Origin: Nostoc parmelioides FACHB-3921 | GTDB taxonomy: Bacteria; Cyanobacteriota; Cyanobacteriia; Cyanobacteriales; Nostocaceae | Direction of reading: 5' to 3' | Length of the DNA stretch: 64,000 nucleotides | Assembly (NCBI RefSeq): GCF_014696625.1 | Contig: NZ_JACJQL010000012.1 | Coordinates: 1-64,000 of the forward strand | In this document: positions 36,410 to 46,812 of the stretch, one piece after another | Numbering within the stretch: the stretch's first letter is position 1 | Layout of the letters: each line of letters starts with the position of its first letter | Notes under the pieces: generated by a model | What the model saw: the letters and a program-made list of their open reading frames with translations, nothing else | Databases searched by the model: none | What the model was told of the DNA's origin: nothing | Made by a program: the position numbers and the translations under genes

Positions 36410-37699
36410 CTACAACACCCGCAATATGCTAGGAATGCTATCAATAGCGGATAAATTCTGAATTTCTGCTAAGGCTTGGCGAAATTCACCTTCTCTGACA
36501 TCGTGCGTCACAACTACAATCTCTACTAGTTCCCCTTGAAAGCCAGTTTGGACGATTGATTCTATACTTACGCCATGATTTCCAAAGCAAGTACCCAATT
36601 GACCAATTACGCCAGCTTGGTCTTTGGTGAGGAATCGAGCGTAAAATCTGGTTATAAGGTCGCTGATGGGAGCAACATGGCTATATTCTTCGTGTCTACA
36701 GGTTAATAGGGGATTGGGGGCTGTTGTATTACTCTTGAGTGCCGCTACCAAACTCAATATATCTGAGGTGACGGCGCTGGCGGTTGCACCTGCACCTGCA
36801 CCAGGGCCAAAAAACATCACCTGACCGATGGGTTCTCCTTCTACAAGAATGGCGTTATACACGCCGTTAATGCTTGCTAGGGGGTGTGTTTTGGGTACGA
36901 AGGTGGGGTGAACCCTAACCGATAGTTTAGTGGCATCTTGAGCCTGATTTTTAGCGATCGCCAATAATTTAATTACAAATCCCAATTTTTCGGCATAGGC
37001 GATATCTGTCTTACTAACTTGGCGAATCCCTTCACAATAGACATCCTCTAAGTTAATTCGCCCATCAAAAGCTAGTGATGCCAGAATAGCAATTTTATCG
37101 CCTGCATCTAAGCCGTCCACATCTGCCGTAGGGTCAGCTTCTGCATAACCCAAACGTTGAGCATCAGCTAATACATCACCGAAGTCGCTACCCTCTGTTT
37201 GCATCCGAGTCAGGATGTAGTTGGTAGTACCGTTAACAATGCCTGTAACAGTATGCAGCCTGTTGACACTTAAAGCCTGCTTCAATGGTTGAATTACGGG
37301 AATACCGCCACCAACGGCGGCTTCCAGCATCACGTAGACTCCGGCTTGATTAGCAGCCGTGAAAATTTCTGCCCCGAAACGAGCGATCGCCGCTTTATTA
37401 GCTGTAACTACGTGCTTACCGTTATTTATGGCTTGGAGAATGAGCGATCGCGCTGGTTCTAATCCTCCCATCACCTCAACAACAATATCTACTGCCGGGT
37501 CATTGACAATCGACTCTAAATCTGTAGTTATAACTTCCGGCTGTAATTGTACATCACGGGATTTATCAAGCGATCGTACTCCCACCCGATATATTTCTAT
37601 TTCTTGCAGTAAAGGGTGACGACCAACTGCATCTTGTAGCAGTTGCACTGTCCCCGTTCCTACCGTACCTAATCCTAAGATTCCCAGCTTTACACCCAC
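36410..37699 (-). CDS. hom: Homoserine dehydrogenase
   Basis: The 429-residue enzyme reduces aspartate semialdehyde to homoserine for threonine and methionine synthesis. It has the N-terminal NAD(P) motif GLGTVGTGTVQLL (10-22), EVMGGLEPA, the substrate segment AAVGGGIPVIQPL and NGTTNYILTRM. The active-site region is GYAEADPTADVDGLDAGDK, and a C-terminal ACT domain (about 350-425) gives threonine feedback. Size and domain order are those of the usual monofunctional bacterial enzyme. It is separated from petH by 223 bp containing a hairpin. Confidence 0.97.
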   Translation of the reverse strand: MGVKLGILGLGTVGTGTVQLLQDAVGRHPLLQEIEIYRVGVRSLDKSRDVQLQPEVITTDLESIVNDPAVDIVVEVMGGLEPARSLILQAINNGKHVVTANKAAIARFGAEIFTAANQAGVYVMLEAAVGGGIPVIQPLKQALSVNRLHTVTGIVNGTTNYILTRMQTEGSDFGDVLADAQRLGYAEADPTADVDGLDAGDKIAILASLAFDGRINLEDVYCEGIRQVSKTDIAYAEKLGFVIKLLAIAKNQAQDATKLSVRVHPTFVPKTHPLASINGVYNAILVEGEPIGQVMFFGPGAGAGATASAVTSDILSLVAALKSNTTAPNPLLTCRHEEYSHVAPISDLITRFYARFLTKDQAGVIGQLGTCFGNHGVSIESIVQTGFQGELVEIVVVTHDVREGEFRQALAEIQNLSAIDSIPSILRVL

Positions 37700-37807
37700 A
37701 AACTTTGTACCAAATTTAGTTTTAAGTGCTGATTCCTGAGTTTTGAGTCCTGAGTCATCATCCCCAGAACTAAGAACTCATTTCTCAGCTATTTATATAC
37801 AAAACAA

Positions 37808-37836
37808 TTGTAGGGTCGGCACTGCCCACCCTACAA
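37808..37836. terminator. Inverted repeat downstream of petH
   Basis: TTGTAGGGT (37808-37816) and ACCCTACAA (37828-37836) are perfect inverted arms, extended inward by GGC/GCC after one mismatch. On the minus strand the stem is followed by TTGTTTTG. It could terminate petH transcription before hom. Palindromes built on GTAGGGTGGGC are also common dispersed repeats in cyanobacteria, so it may be a mobile palindrome used as a terminator. Confidence 0.6.
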
Positions 37837-37922
37837 ATTCATCAATTTTGTTAGTTGTTTGTTATCAGTTGTCAGTTGTTTGTATTTCGCCACCGACAAA
37901 TAACAAATAACAAATGACCAAC

Positions 37923-39281
<1,359 letters not shown>

Positions 39282-39619
39282 TCAAAAAAGCTTTTCTCTT
39301 CACAAGCCAGCTTTAGTTTATCGGATTTTTCGTTACTAAAACTAGCACTCTGAGAAAGTAGCATTATCAATACAATGCTTTGGTTGTTACACTCTCCTTA
39401 AGACGTGCAGGCATAGTAATAAACACACCTGTTCACCTTCTAACTTAGAGGATAAGTCTTGTGGAGAATGTTAATAATGAATCAATTTAATCTTTTTTTT
39501 CGTGAACTTATACGCCTGCCTTGAAAGAGCAATTAGTTTTCAGTCCTGAGTCCTGAGTCTTGTATTCAAGTGCAATTAGCAAACATGAATGCTATTGGGA
39601 AGACTTGTTATCAGCAGCC

Positions 39620-39722
39620 ATCATCAACTGTATACACCAGGACGGATGAAAAAGCGAATAGAGACTGGAGATGAGATATCTGTGCTTTCTACTTAGCACT
39701 CACCACTGACTACACGCCTTGC
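39620..39722 (+). repeat. Dispersed repeat family C, copy C1
   Basis: ATCATCAACTGTATACACCA at 39620-39639 aligns with ATCATTAACTGTATACACCA at 62430-62449. About 50 nt further on, TTTCTACTTAGCACTCACCA aligns with TTTCTACCCAGAACTCAGCA near 62497. The similarity in both blocks at matching spacing points to one repeat of about 100 bp. Both copies are intergenic. Confidence 0.6.
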
Positions 39723-40170
39723 TACTGCTCTAAGCAAAGCTATGCGCGTAGGGCTTTACAGCACAAAGCACTCAGCACTTTTCGAAGTTAGATACATAAC
39801 ATAAGTTTTACTTGATGTGAAACATCTGTCAACCTATATCAGCAGCTTGGGATCATGCTTAAATGCAGCTTTGTGTATCTGTATAGGATGATCCCCATAA
39901 CTTTTTTGTACAACTTGGTGGTTCGCTCTGGAGATAGATTCAGCCGAGAATATTTTTCGCTATGGCGACGGTATAAGTAAAAAATTAGCGAAAATCTTCC
40001 CAAATTCGCTGCAAAAAAAATTTATACCTTATAGACTGAATGATATAAACTTACAAAATAATAGACGAGTTTGCTACACAGATTACGAGTAGTGATTAGT
40101 GGAATTTTAGAAACCACAATTACATCATTGGTATGTTTGTTCAGTCGGTAGGTTCTCTTGACAATCAATC

Positions 40171-40199
40171 TTGTATGGGATACCCCATTCTGTTAAAAT
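40171..40199 (+). promoter_or_regulatory. Candidate prk promoter
   Basis: TTGTAT (40171-40176) and TAAAAT (40194-40199) are separated by 17 nt, pointing at prk about 210 bp downstream. The spacer contains the near-palindrome ATGGGATACCCCAT (5-bp arms ATGGG/CCCAT), a possible operator between -35 and -10. An additional TTGACA lies at 40158-40163. No experiment supports this; the long leader leaves room for other starts. Confidence 0.35.
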
Positions 40200-40412
40200 C
40201 AGCTATACCACTAGGATTAAATACTTACCAGCTATAAATCAAGGATATTTAGAGGATTGCAGTCGTTAATTTCGGTTGTAGTCCTATCTGGATGATTAGT
40301 TAATGCTGTTAGGTAGCAAGAACGCAGGACAAACCTATGGGGTAAACTCCTGGCTTCACATTCTGCTGTGTGAAAAATTATTGATTGACACATTTAGTAT
40401 CTGAGGAGATTT

Positions 40413-41417
40413 ATGACAACTAAGCCGGAACGCGTGGTACTGATTGGAGTAGCCGGAGACTCCGGGTGCGGTAAATCTACGTTTTTGCGTCGTCTGATAG
40501 ATTTATTTGGTGAAGAGTTCATGACGGTCATCTGTTTAGATGACTATCATTCTTTAGATCGGAAACAACGTAAAGAAACTGGAATCACCGCACTTGACCC
40601 CAGGGCCAACAATTTTGACCTGATGTATGAGCAAATCAAAGCGCTCAAAGAAGGGCAAACGATTAACAAGCCGATTTATAACCACGAAACCGGCCTAATT
40701 GATCCACCTGAAATAGTAAAGCCAAATCACATTGTAGTGGTTGAGGGTCTACACCCTTTATATGATGAACGGGTGCGATCGCTCCTCGATTTCAGCGTCT
40801 ACTTTGACATCAGCGATGAAGTCAAGATTGCTTGGAAAATCCAGCGTGATATGGCAGAAAGGGGTCATCGCTACGAAGACGTTCTAGCTGCTATCAATTC
40901 TCGTAAGCCAGATTTCCAAAAATATATCGAACCTCAAAGAGAATTCGCCGATGTGGTGCTACAAGTATTGCCCACCAACTTGATCAAGGATGATACAGAG
41001 CGTAAAGTCCTGCGGGTGCGGATGCTACAACGGGAAGGTAAAGAAGGTTTTGAACCAGCTTACTTGTTTGATGAAGGTTCAACAATCAACTGGACTCCTT
41101 GCGGACGTAAGCTGACCTGTTCTTACCCAGGAATGCAGTTATACTACGGTTCCGATGTTTACTACGGACGCTATGTCTCAGTTCTAGAGGTGGATGGTCA
41201 ATTTGACAACCTCGAAGAAGTAATCTACATCGAAACACACCTCAGCAATACATCCACTAAGTATCAAGGTGAGTTAACTCAGCTGTTACTCCAACACCGT
41301 GAATATCCTGGTTCTAACAACGGAACTGGTTTTTTCCAAGTACTAACAGGTTTGAAAATGCGTGCTGCTTACGAGCGCTTGACAGCAAAGGAAGCCAAAC
41401 TAGCAGTTCAGGTTTAA
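40413..41417 (+). CDS. prk: Phosphoribulokinase
   Basis: The 334-residue Calvin-cycle enzyme phosphorylates ribulose 5-phosphate to ribulose 1,5-bisphosphate. Visible are the P-loop GDSGCGKST (15-23), the redox-regulatory pair Cys19 and Cys41, Walker B-like VVVEGLHPLYDE, and the second pair Cys230 and Cys236 (TPCGRKLTC). The cysteine pairs allow thioredoxin control and CP12/GAPDH complex formation. The short 21-residue spacing between Cys19 and Cys41 is the cyanobacterial/algal type. A strong terminator follows the gene. Confidence 0.98.
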   Translation: MTTKPERVVLIGVAGDSGCGKSTFLRRLIDLFGEEFMTVICLDDYHSLDRKQRKETGITALDPRANNFDLMYEQIKALKEGQTINKPIYNHETGLIDPPEIVKPNHIVVVEGLHPLYDERVRSLLDFSVYFDISDEVKIAWKIQRDMAERGHRYEDVLAAINSRKPDFQKYIEPQREFADVVLQVLPTNLIKDDTERKVLRVRMLQREGKEGFEPAYLFDEGSTINWTPCGRKLTCSYPGMQLYYGSDVYYGRYVSVLEVDGQFDNLEEVIYIETHLSNTSTKYQGELTQLLLQHREYPGSNNGTGFFQVLTGLKMRAAYERLTAKEAKLAVQV

Positions 41418-41445
41418 TACAGCAGTTTTTGTGTCAAAACTTCTG

Positions 41446-41470
41446 GGGTACTTACGAGTACCCTTTTTTT
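41446..41470 (+). terminator. Rho-independent terminator of prk
   Basis: GGGTACT (41446-41452), loop TACG, AGTACCC (41457-41463) and a run of seven T (41464-41470). This textbook terminator lies 29 bp after the prk stop codon and separates prk from metK. Confidence 0.92.
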
Positions 41471-41666
41471 GTATCTATGAAAACATATTCAACCTATTGA
41501 TAATTTCGGTAAATTAAAATTGTCTAATATAAATACTTAAAAATAGAGTAACTTTACCCGAAAAAACAAGATACTCACTGCTGGATGTGTCAAGATTGTT
41601 ATGATTTCAGTAATTAGTAGCTTGACTAAATATCTCAAATGCTTAGTCAGTGAAAATACTATCATT

Positions 41667-41672
41667 AGGAGG
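41667..41672 (+). promoter_or_regulatory. Strong ribosome-binding site deciding the TTG start of metK
   Basis: AGGAGG stands 8 nt before a TTG at 41681. Translation from the TTG gives the usual metK N-terminus ([18 protein letters not shown]), and there is no ATG at that place. The unusually good Shine-Dalgarno sequence fits compensation for a weak start codon. Confidence 0.85.
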
Positions 41673-41680
41673 AATACGAA

Positions 41681-42943
41681 TTGTCTCGACGTTATTTATT
41701 TACCTCCGAGTCAGTCACCGAAGGCCATCCAGATAAAATCTGCGATCAAATCTCTGATACGATTTTAGACACTTTGCTGACACAAGATCCGACTAGTCGG
41801 GTGGCAGCTGAGGTTGTGGTAAATACTGGCTTGGTGTTAATTACGGGTGAAATCACTAGCAAAGCCAATGTTAATTATGCCAATATTGCCCGCCAAAAAA
41901 TTGCGGAAATTGGCTACACCAATGCTGATAATGGCTTTTCTGCTAACAGCACTAGTGTAATTGTGGCTTTAGATGAACAATCACCAGATATTGCTCAAGG
42001 TGTCAACACTGCTCAAGAAACCCGCGAACAGGATAGTGAAGAACTATTCGATAAAATCGGCGCTGGTGATCAAGGTATCATGTTCGGTTTCGCTTGTAAC
42101 GAAACTCCAGAATTGATGCCTTTGCCTATTTGCTTGGCTCACCGGATTGCTCGCCGACTAGCAGCAGTCCGTAAAACTGGGGAATTGTCTTACTTACGTC
42201 CTGATGGTAAAACTCAAGTTACCGTAGTTTACGAAGACGGCCGCCCAGTTGGTATTGATACAGTACTGATTTCCACGCAGCATACAGCCACCATCGGGGA
42301 TATTACTGATGAAGCAGCAGTACAAGCCAAAATCAAACAAGACCTATGGACTGCTGTAGTTGAACCAGTGTTTGGTGACCTGGAAATTAAACCAGATCAA
42401 GAGACACGCTTTTTAGTTAACCCCACTGGCAAGTTTGTCATTGGTGGGCCTCAAGGCGACTCTGGTTTGACAGGACGGAAAATTATTGTCGATACCTATG
42501 GCGGTTACTCCCGACATGGCGGCGGCGCTTTCTCTGGCAAAGACCCCACAAAGGTAGACCGCTCTGCGGCTTATGCGGCTCGCTATGTAGCTAAAAATAT
42601 TGTAGCTGCTGGGTTGGCAGAAAAATGCGAAGTCCAGTTGAGCTATGCCATTGGTGTAGCGCGACCGGTGAGTATTTTTCTCGACACCTTTGGGACTGGC
42701 AAGGTAGATGATGAAATTTTGTTGGGACTAGTTAAAGATAACTTTGAACTACGTCCAGCAGGGATTATCCACAGTTTCAACTTACGCAACTTACCAAGCG
42801 AACGAGGCGGACGTTTTTATCAGGACGTCGCGGCTTACGGTCACTTGGGACGCAATGACCTAGATTTACCCTGGGAACGTACCGATAAGGCGGATTTCTT
42901 GAAGCAAGCGGTTACTCATTCATTGTCAGCTGCGATCGCCTAG
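41681..42943 (+). CDS. metK: S-adenosylmethionine synthetase
   Basis: The 420-residue enzyme makes S-adenosylmethionine from ATP and methionine. It starts with TTG, decided by the AGGAGG site. Family motifs are complete: [17 protein letters not shown] (methionine/ATP binding), [33 protein letters not shown], the [16 protein letters not shown] loop and the conserved C-terminal region with DLPWERTD. The 263-bp gap to prk holds the prk terminator. The metK promoter was not resolved. Confidence 0.98.
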   Translation: MSRRYLFTSESVTEGHPDKICDQISDTILDTLLTQDPTSRVAAEVVVNTGLVLITGEITSKANVNYANIARQKIAEIGYTNADNGFSANSTSVIVALDEQSPDIAQGVNTAQETREQDSEELFDKIGAGDQGIMFGFACNETPELMPLPICLAHRIARRLAAVRKTGELSYLRPDGKTQVTVVYEDGRPVGIDTVLISTQHTATIGDITDEAAVQAKIKQDLWTAVVEPVFGDLEIKPDQETRFLVNPTGKFVIGGPQGDSGLTGRKIIVDTYGGYSRHGGGAFSGKDPTKVDRSAAYAARYVAKNIVAAGLAEKCEVQLSYAIGVARPVSIFLDTFGTGKVDDEILLGLVKDNFELRPAGIIHSFNLRNLPSERGGRFYQDVAAYGHLGRNDLDLPWERTDKADFLKQAVTHSLSAAIA

Positions 42944-42960
42944 ATACTCCAATAGAATTA

Positions 42961-42994
42961 GGGGTGTAAGGGTATAAGGGTGTAAGGGTATAGG
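42961..42994. repeat. G-rich tandem repeat (GGGTGTAA/GGGTATA units)
   Basis: Alternating GGTGTAAG and GGTATAAG/GGTATAG units form a tract of about 34 bp just after the metK stop codon. Related units occur near 32970-33025 and, as the C-rich complement, near 26582-26629. Confidence 0.85.
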
Positions 42995-43033
42995 GGAAAG
43001 AGAGTGTTTTTATTCCCCACTCTTCACCCTTTA

Positions 43034-44707
43034 CTAACGACATTGATAAATTTTGTATTCATAGCCGTCTACGGTGGTTAACGATTTGGTGTCAGCCAGA
43101 CATTGTTTGACTTCTGCTGCTGTTGGCGCGTGGAAGTTGACGAGCCACAGGTCAAAAGGTCGTGGCAGTTGTTTCAGTGTATTTTCTAGGGAAACAGTGG
43201 AAGTGTTGGGATCTGTTTCTTGATGAGCTAGGAGAAACTGAGTAGAAGTTTGTGAAGTAGATAATTTTAATTCCCTGGCTATTCCCATCATTTCGCCAGT
43301 TTGGACTAAGGTTTTATGGGTTGTGGCGATGAGAACGGGAACCTGAGAATTTTGTTGAATGACTTGAACTAATAAATCAGGGCGGTAGTATTTTTGATAA
43401 CCCAAATTACAAATAACTGTGACAGCACTGATGAATCCCATCAGCCAGATGATCATTACGGCTTTTTTCCTAGTTCGCCAATAGACGGCTAGGCTAGCAC
43501 CCACCAGAATAATGACGGCTGGAAAATAGACAAAGTTGTAACGAGCGCCCCGTGTGATATCAACACCAAAAATATAAGTCAATATAAAGAATAAAGCGAT
43601 CGCTCCTAAAACTACCCCAATAAATACTTGCGTCGCCAAACTGGTTTGGGGTTGTTGTAGTTGGAATTTAAAACCACGAACTAAAATCGGTGTAGCCCAA
43701 ATAGCGAAAATTAGCATTACCAAGCCAGAAGCAATCACAACCGCTAGCTGTGATGACTCGATTGGGAGCAACATAATCATTGTCACCCATGCGGCGAAAG
43801 CTTGGAAAATCGGGTTGATTAAGTGTAAACCGATGCCATCAACTTGAATCCATGCCGTTAAACTACTGCGATAGCGATTTTCTAAAATACTGGGTAGCCA
43901 AACTAAACCAGCTACAGCAGTACCAATGGCTACAATATAGATGCGCCACCAAAGAGATGAGAAAAATACTAAAGTTTTGCTTTGTGTAGATTGTTGCCAG
44001 GCTAAAAATATTAATACCAAGGCTTCTGCACAAAGGGTCAAAGTGAAGAAGTAATGGGTGGCAATTCCCAAAGCATTAATTCCCACCCACAAGATGATTA
44101 ACCAGAAGGGTAATAATGTGCGGTTTTGAATGTGGCGTGTGGCAATTACTAAGCAGAACAGGGATGCAATCACCCAAATCATAGATAGGGTGTAATGGCG
44201 TGCTTCTTGTCCTAAATACACAGCGTATGGTGAAACTGCCATCATTCCAGCCGTTAACTGTCCTACCAATGAAGAACGGAAGGCTAACCTACCTAATATA
44301 TATGTAAAGGGAATGGAAACTGCGCCTAGTAAAGCGGGAAATGAACGCGCCGCCAATAGGGAGACTAATTCTCCTTGATTGGGAAACAACTTCATCCACA
44401 GATGTACCAGGACAAAATACAGTGGTGGATGGTTGTCTTCTGTGATTAAGTTGTGAATTACGTTGCCAATTCCAGAGGCTGGGTTTGGTTGTAGGGGTTG
44501 TAAGAGAATATCAGGTGCGATCGCCTGATCTAGGGGTACTGGTAAAAAACTATTCCCCAAGCTAAACACTAAAGTAGCAAATTCATCTGTCCACGGAGGC
44601 TTGGCGGTCAAGTTGGTAAAACGTAAGCCCAGACCGATGATAAACCAGGCTAGTAAGAGTAAAGGATGAAACCAGCGAGTTGAAACTTGAGAGTGCCAAT
44701 TATACAA
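43034..44707 (-). CDS. GT-C fold glycosyltransferase (PMT/ArnT-like, GT39-related)
   Basis: The 557-residue integral membrane protein has about 11-12 transmembrane segments. Near the first one is the acidic loop KPPWTDEFATL, typical of the catalytic Asp of lipid-linked-sugar-dependent glycosyltransferases. DNHPPLYFVLVHLWMKLFPNQGEL is the family's second loop. A soluble C-terminal domain (about 440-557) is probably periplasmic. It presumably transfers a sugar from a polyprenyl phosphate to protein or glycolipid. The gene upstream encodes a polyprenyl-phosphate glycosyltransferase that could supply the donor. Confidence 0.85.
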   Translation of the reverse strand: MYNWHSQVSTRWFHPLLLLAWFIIGLGLRFTNLTAKPPWTDEFATLVFSLGNSFLPVPLDQAIAPDILLQPLQPNPASGIGNVIHNLITEDNHPPLYFVLVHLWMKLFPNQGELVSLLAARSFPALLGAVSIPFTYILGRLAFRSSLVGQLTAGMMAVSPYAVYLGQEARHYTLSMIWVIASLFCLVIATRHIQNRTLLPFWLIILWVGINALGIATHYFFTLTLCAEALVLIFLAWQQSTQSKTLVFFSSLWWRIYIVAIGTAVAGLVWLPSILENRYRSSLTAWIQVDGIGLHLINPIFQAFAAWVTMIMLLPIESSQLAVVIASGLVMLIFAIWATPILVRGFKFQLQQPQTSLATQVFIGVVLGAIALFFILTYIFGVDITRGARYNFVYFPAVIILVGASLAVYWRTRKKAVMIIWLMGFISAVTVICNLGYQKYYRPDLLVQVIQQNSQVPVLIATTHKTLVQTGEMMGIARELKLSTSQTSTQFLLAHQETDPNTSTVSLENTLKQLPRPFDLWLVNFHAPTAAEVKQCLADTKSLTTVDGYEYKIYQCR

Positions 44708-44793
44708 ACCAATTTATTCCTTGCGAAAAGCCAAGTGGCAGAACAAGTCAATTTGTATATATTAGACCGCACACGCCAATTTAAGTTTGCTGA

Positions 44794-46038
44794 CTATTTT
44801 ACGTCAGTGACTCGCCAGCTAAGTTTGAGGTTAACCCAGAAATTCCAAATAGTAGCAACGGCGATCGCTACTAGGTTAGCAATGTAGCGGTTAGGAATGA
44901 GGAAATTAAACACCAAATTCAACACCAATACATTCAGCACCAACCCCGCCAAACAAATAACGTTAAATTTAGCAAATCGCTTCAGGCGTTGATGCCATTC
45001 CTGCTGTTTCATGGTCACATCAGCAAACGTCCAAGCATCATTCCACAGAAAGTTATTGAAGATAGCAATTTCACCTGCAATAATTTTGCTGCGAGTCAAG
45101 GGCAAAGCCAAGGTTGAGGGGTCACTGAGTAAATAAAGCAGTACCATATCTACAAACACTCCACTCAGTCCTACCAAGGCAAAGCGCAGAAATCGATCTA
45201 TAGGGAAATTTATTTTTTGCTTGACTCGACCTACACGCCCAGTAGATAAACGCAACCGGATTAAATGGTGAATATAATCTATATATTGTTTCCATGTGAC
45301 TTTACTTTCACCCTGCTGGCGTTCGCAAAACACATAACCAACCTCAGCAATATTTTTAACATTACCCCGGCCGATTACCTCTAACAGAATTTTGTATCCC
45401 ACTGGGTTGAGTGTTGCTCCGGCTACGCTACTGCGACGCACCATAAAATAGCCACTCATGGGGTCAGAAACTCTTCCCAATACTCCCGGTAGTAGCATCA
45501 ACCCCAAAACTTGAGCGCCACGAGATAAGAAACGTCTAACTACACTCCAACTACTAACACCACCACCATCTACGTGACGGCTGGCTAATGCTAAATCGGC
45601 TCCCTGGGTAATTTTTGTCAACAGTTGTGTTAGTACTTCTGGTGGATGCTGTAAATCTCCATCAATTACCCCTAGAACGCTCCCTCTCGCTACCTGCCAA
45701 CCACGAACAACTGCGGAAGATAGTCCTCGTTCCTGTTGTCGTCGCATCACCCGCAGTTGGGGATAAACTTCGGTCAAAGAGTGGGCAACTTCCCAAGTCA
45801 TGTCCGGGCTATCATCATCCACAACAATTAATTCATAGTCCCCTGGAATAAATTCATCTAGAGTTTGACTCAAAATTTTGACGACATTTTCAATATTGTC
45901 CCGTTCTTTATAGGTGGGGATGATTAAGGAAAAATATATGTCTCTATTACCAGTACTGACACTATTAGGTGGTACATCAGAAACTTGTAAAATGCCAGTC
46001 GGTACATTCAATAATTCGTTGGTGATGTTGATTTTCAT
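44794..46038 (-). CDS. GT2 polyprenyl-phosphate sugar synthase fused to GtrA-like membrane domain
   Basis: The 414-residue protein has an N-terminal GT-A glycosyltransferase of the dolichol-phosphate mannose synthase type (FSLIIPTYKERDNI, IVVDDDSPD with DDD at 74-76, GVIDGDLQHPP, LASRHVDGGGV). A C-terminal GtrA-like domain with four membrane helices (about 285-405: FALVGLSGVFVDMVLLYLL, FNNFLWNDAWTF, FNVICLAGLVLNVLVLN) follows. It would attach a sugar to polyprenyl phosphate and help flip it, feeding the neighbouring GT-C enzymes. Domain fusion of this kind is known in bacteria. Confidence 0.9.
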   Translation of the reverse strand: MKINITNELLNVPTGILQVSDVPPNSVSTGNRDIYFSLIIPTYKERDNIENVVKILSQTLDEFIPGDYELIVVDDDSPDMTWEVAHSLTEVYPQLRVMRRQQERGLSSAVVRGWQVARGSVLGVIDGDLQHPPEVLTQLLTKITQGADLALASRHVDGGGVSSWSVVRRFLSRGAQVLGLMLLPGVLGRVSDPMSGYFMVRRSSVAGATLNPVGYKILLEVIGRGNVKNIAEVGYVFCERQQGESKVTWKQYIDYIHHLIRLRLSTGRVGRVKQKINFPIDRFLRFALVGLSGVFVDMVLLYLLSDPSTLALPLTRSKIIAGEIAIFNNFLWNDAWTFADVTMKQQEWHQRLKRFAKFNVICLAGLVLNVLVLNLVFNFLIPNRYIANLVAIAVATIWNFWVNLKLSWRVTDVK

Positions 46039-46812
46039 AAATTTAGATTAGGGATGAAAAATAAAGCTTATTTTTACGGTCAGTTGTCCTTAGTCAGTTA
46101 CTTTTGAGGCAGTCTATTCTCTTTGATGGGCAAGGCTAGCATCAAAACCAAAACGAATTAGAACGGATTACTATAGGAAATAGAAATAAGGAAATTTACT
46201 TAATTCAGGTATTAGGTTTTTATGAATGGAGTCAAGAAACCAGAGTTTTACTGTGACTACTTCAGTATGCAGTAACTAAGTGAATATGACTAATGAAATC
46301 CTTAAAGGTTCACAAGCTTTTTAGACTTGAGCGCTAATTTTAAAGTCTTGATTAAATTGAAATTATTAATACTACTGAATTTACTGATGAGATACTATCT
46401 AAAACTTCAAGATAATTTAAATTCACGTGATATAGCTGTAGCCAGATAGGTTGGGACATCAAGCTAAGATGAAACCCCGACAATAAAAGGCTTTCTAGTC
46501 TGTCAACAGACAACCCTCCGGGTGACGCTCCTAACGTCGCTACCGCTACGCTAACGGCAGTTCGCATACCCTACGGGAAGGCATTCCGCCTACGACGCAA
46601 AGCGCCTTGGCGCAGCCTCTCGTAGAGAAGACTGCGACTGCCTCAAAGTCAACCGTCAACAACTATAAATGGTTAAATAAGAAAAATTTCCCAATGGCTT
46701 TGATGTATTTTGATGAGAATATGACAATAATTCCATCAATGCCATTGAGAAATATGTTAACCACACAATTTAAATGTCTGATTTAGTCTTTGATGATTAT
46801 ATTCTGTAAATT
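46039..46812. other. 775-bp intergenic region rich in repeats
   Basis: The region holds repeat copy A3 (46431-46505), followed at once by a GC-rich stretch (about 46506-46660). That stretch has many short palindromes, such as GCGCCTTGGCGC, and GCTACCGCTACGCTAACG. This composition is unlike the AT-rich surroundings and resembles interspersed GC-rich repeats of Nostoc. A short reading frame through it (46352-46567, minus) is repeat-derived and is not called. Confidence 0.5.
46431..46505 (+). repeat. Dispersed repeat family A, copy A3
   Basis: TATAGCTGTAGCCAGATA, then GGGACATCAA, AAGATGAAACC, GACAATAAAAGGCTTTC and TAGTCTGTCAA align in order with copy A4 (reverse strand at 57225-57296) with few mismatches, and with A1/A2 more distantly. 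A short STRR-like palindrome (GTCTGTCAACAGAC) begins at its 3' edge. Confidence 0.8.

Noticed and set aside
36250..36432. 60-codon frame after the CAAD/CURT gene
   Set aside because: It runs straight through a rho-independent terminator and a dispersed palindrome.
39358..39373. GTA...TAC upstream of petH as an NtcA site
   Set aside because: The spacing is 10 nt; the NtcA consensus needs 8 (GTA-N8-TAC).
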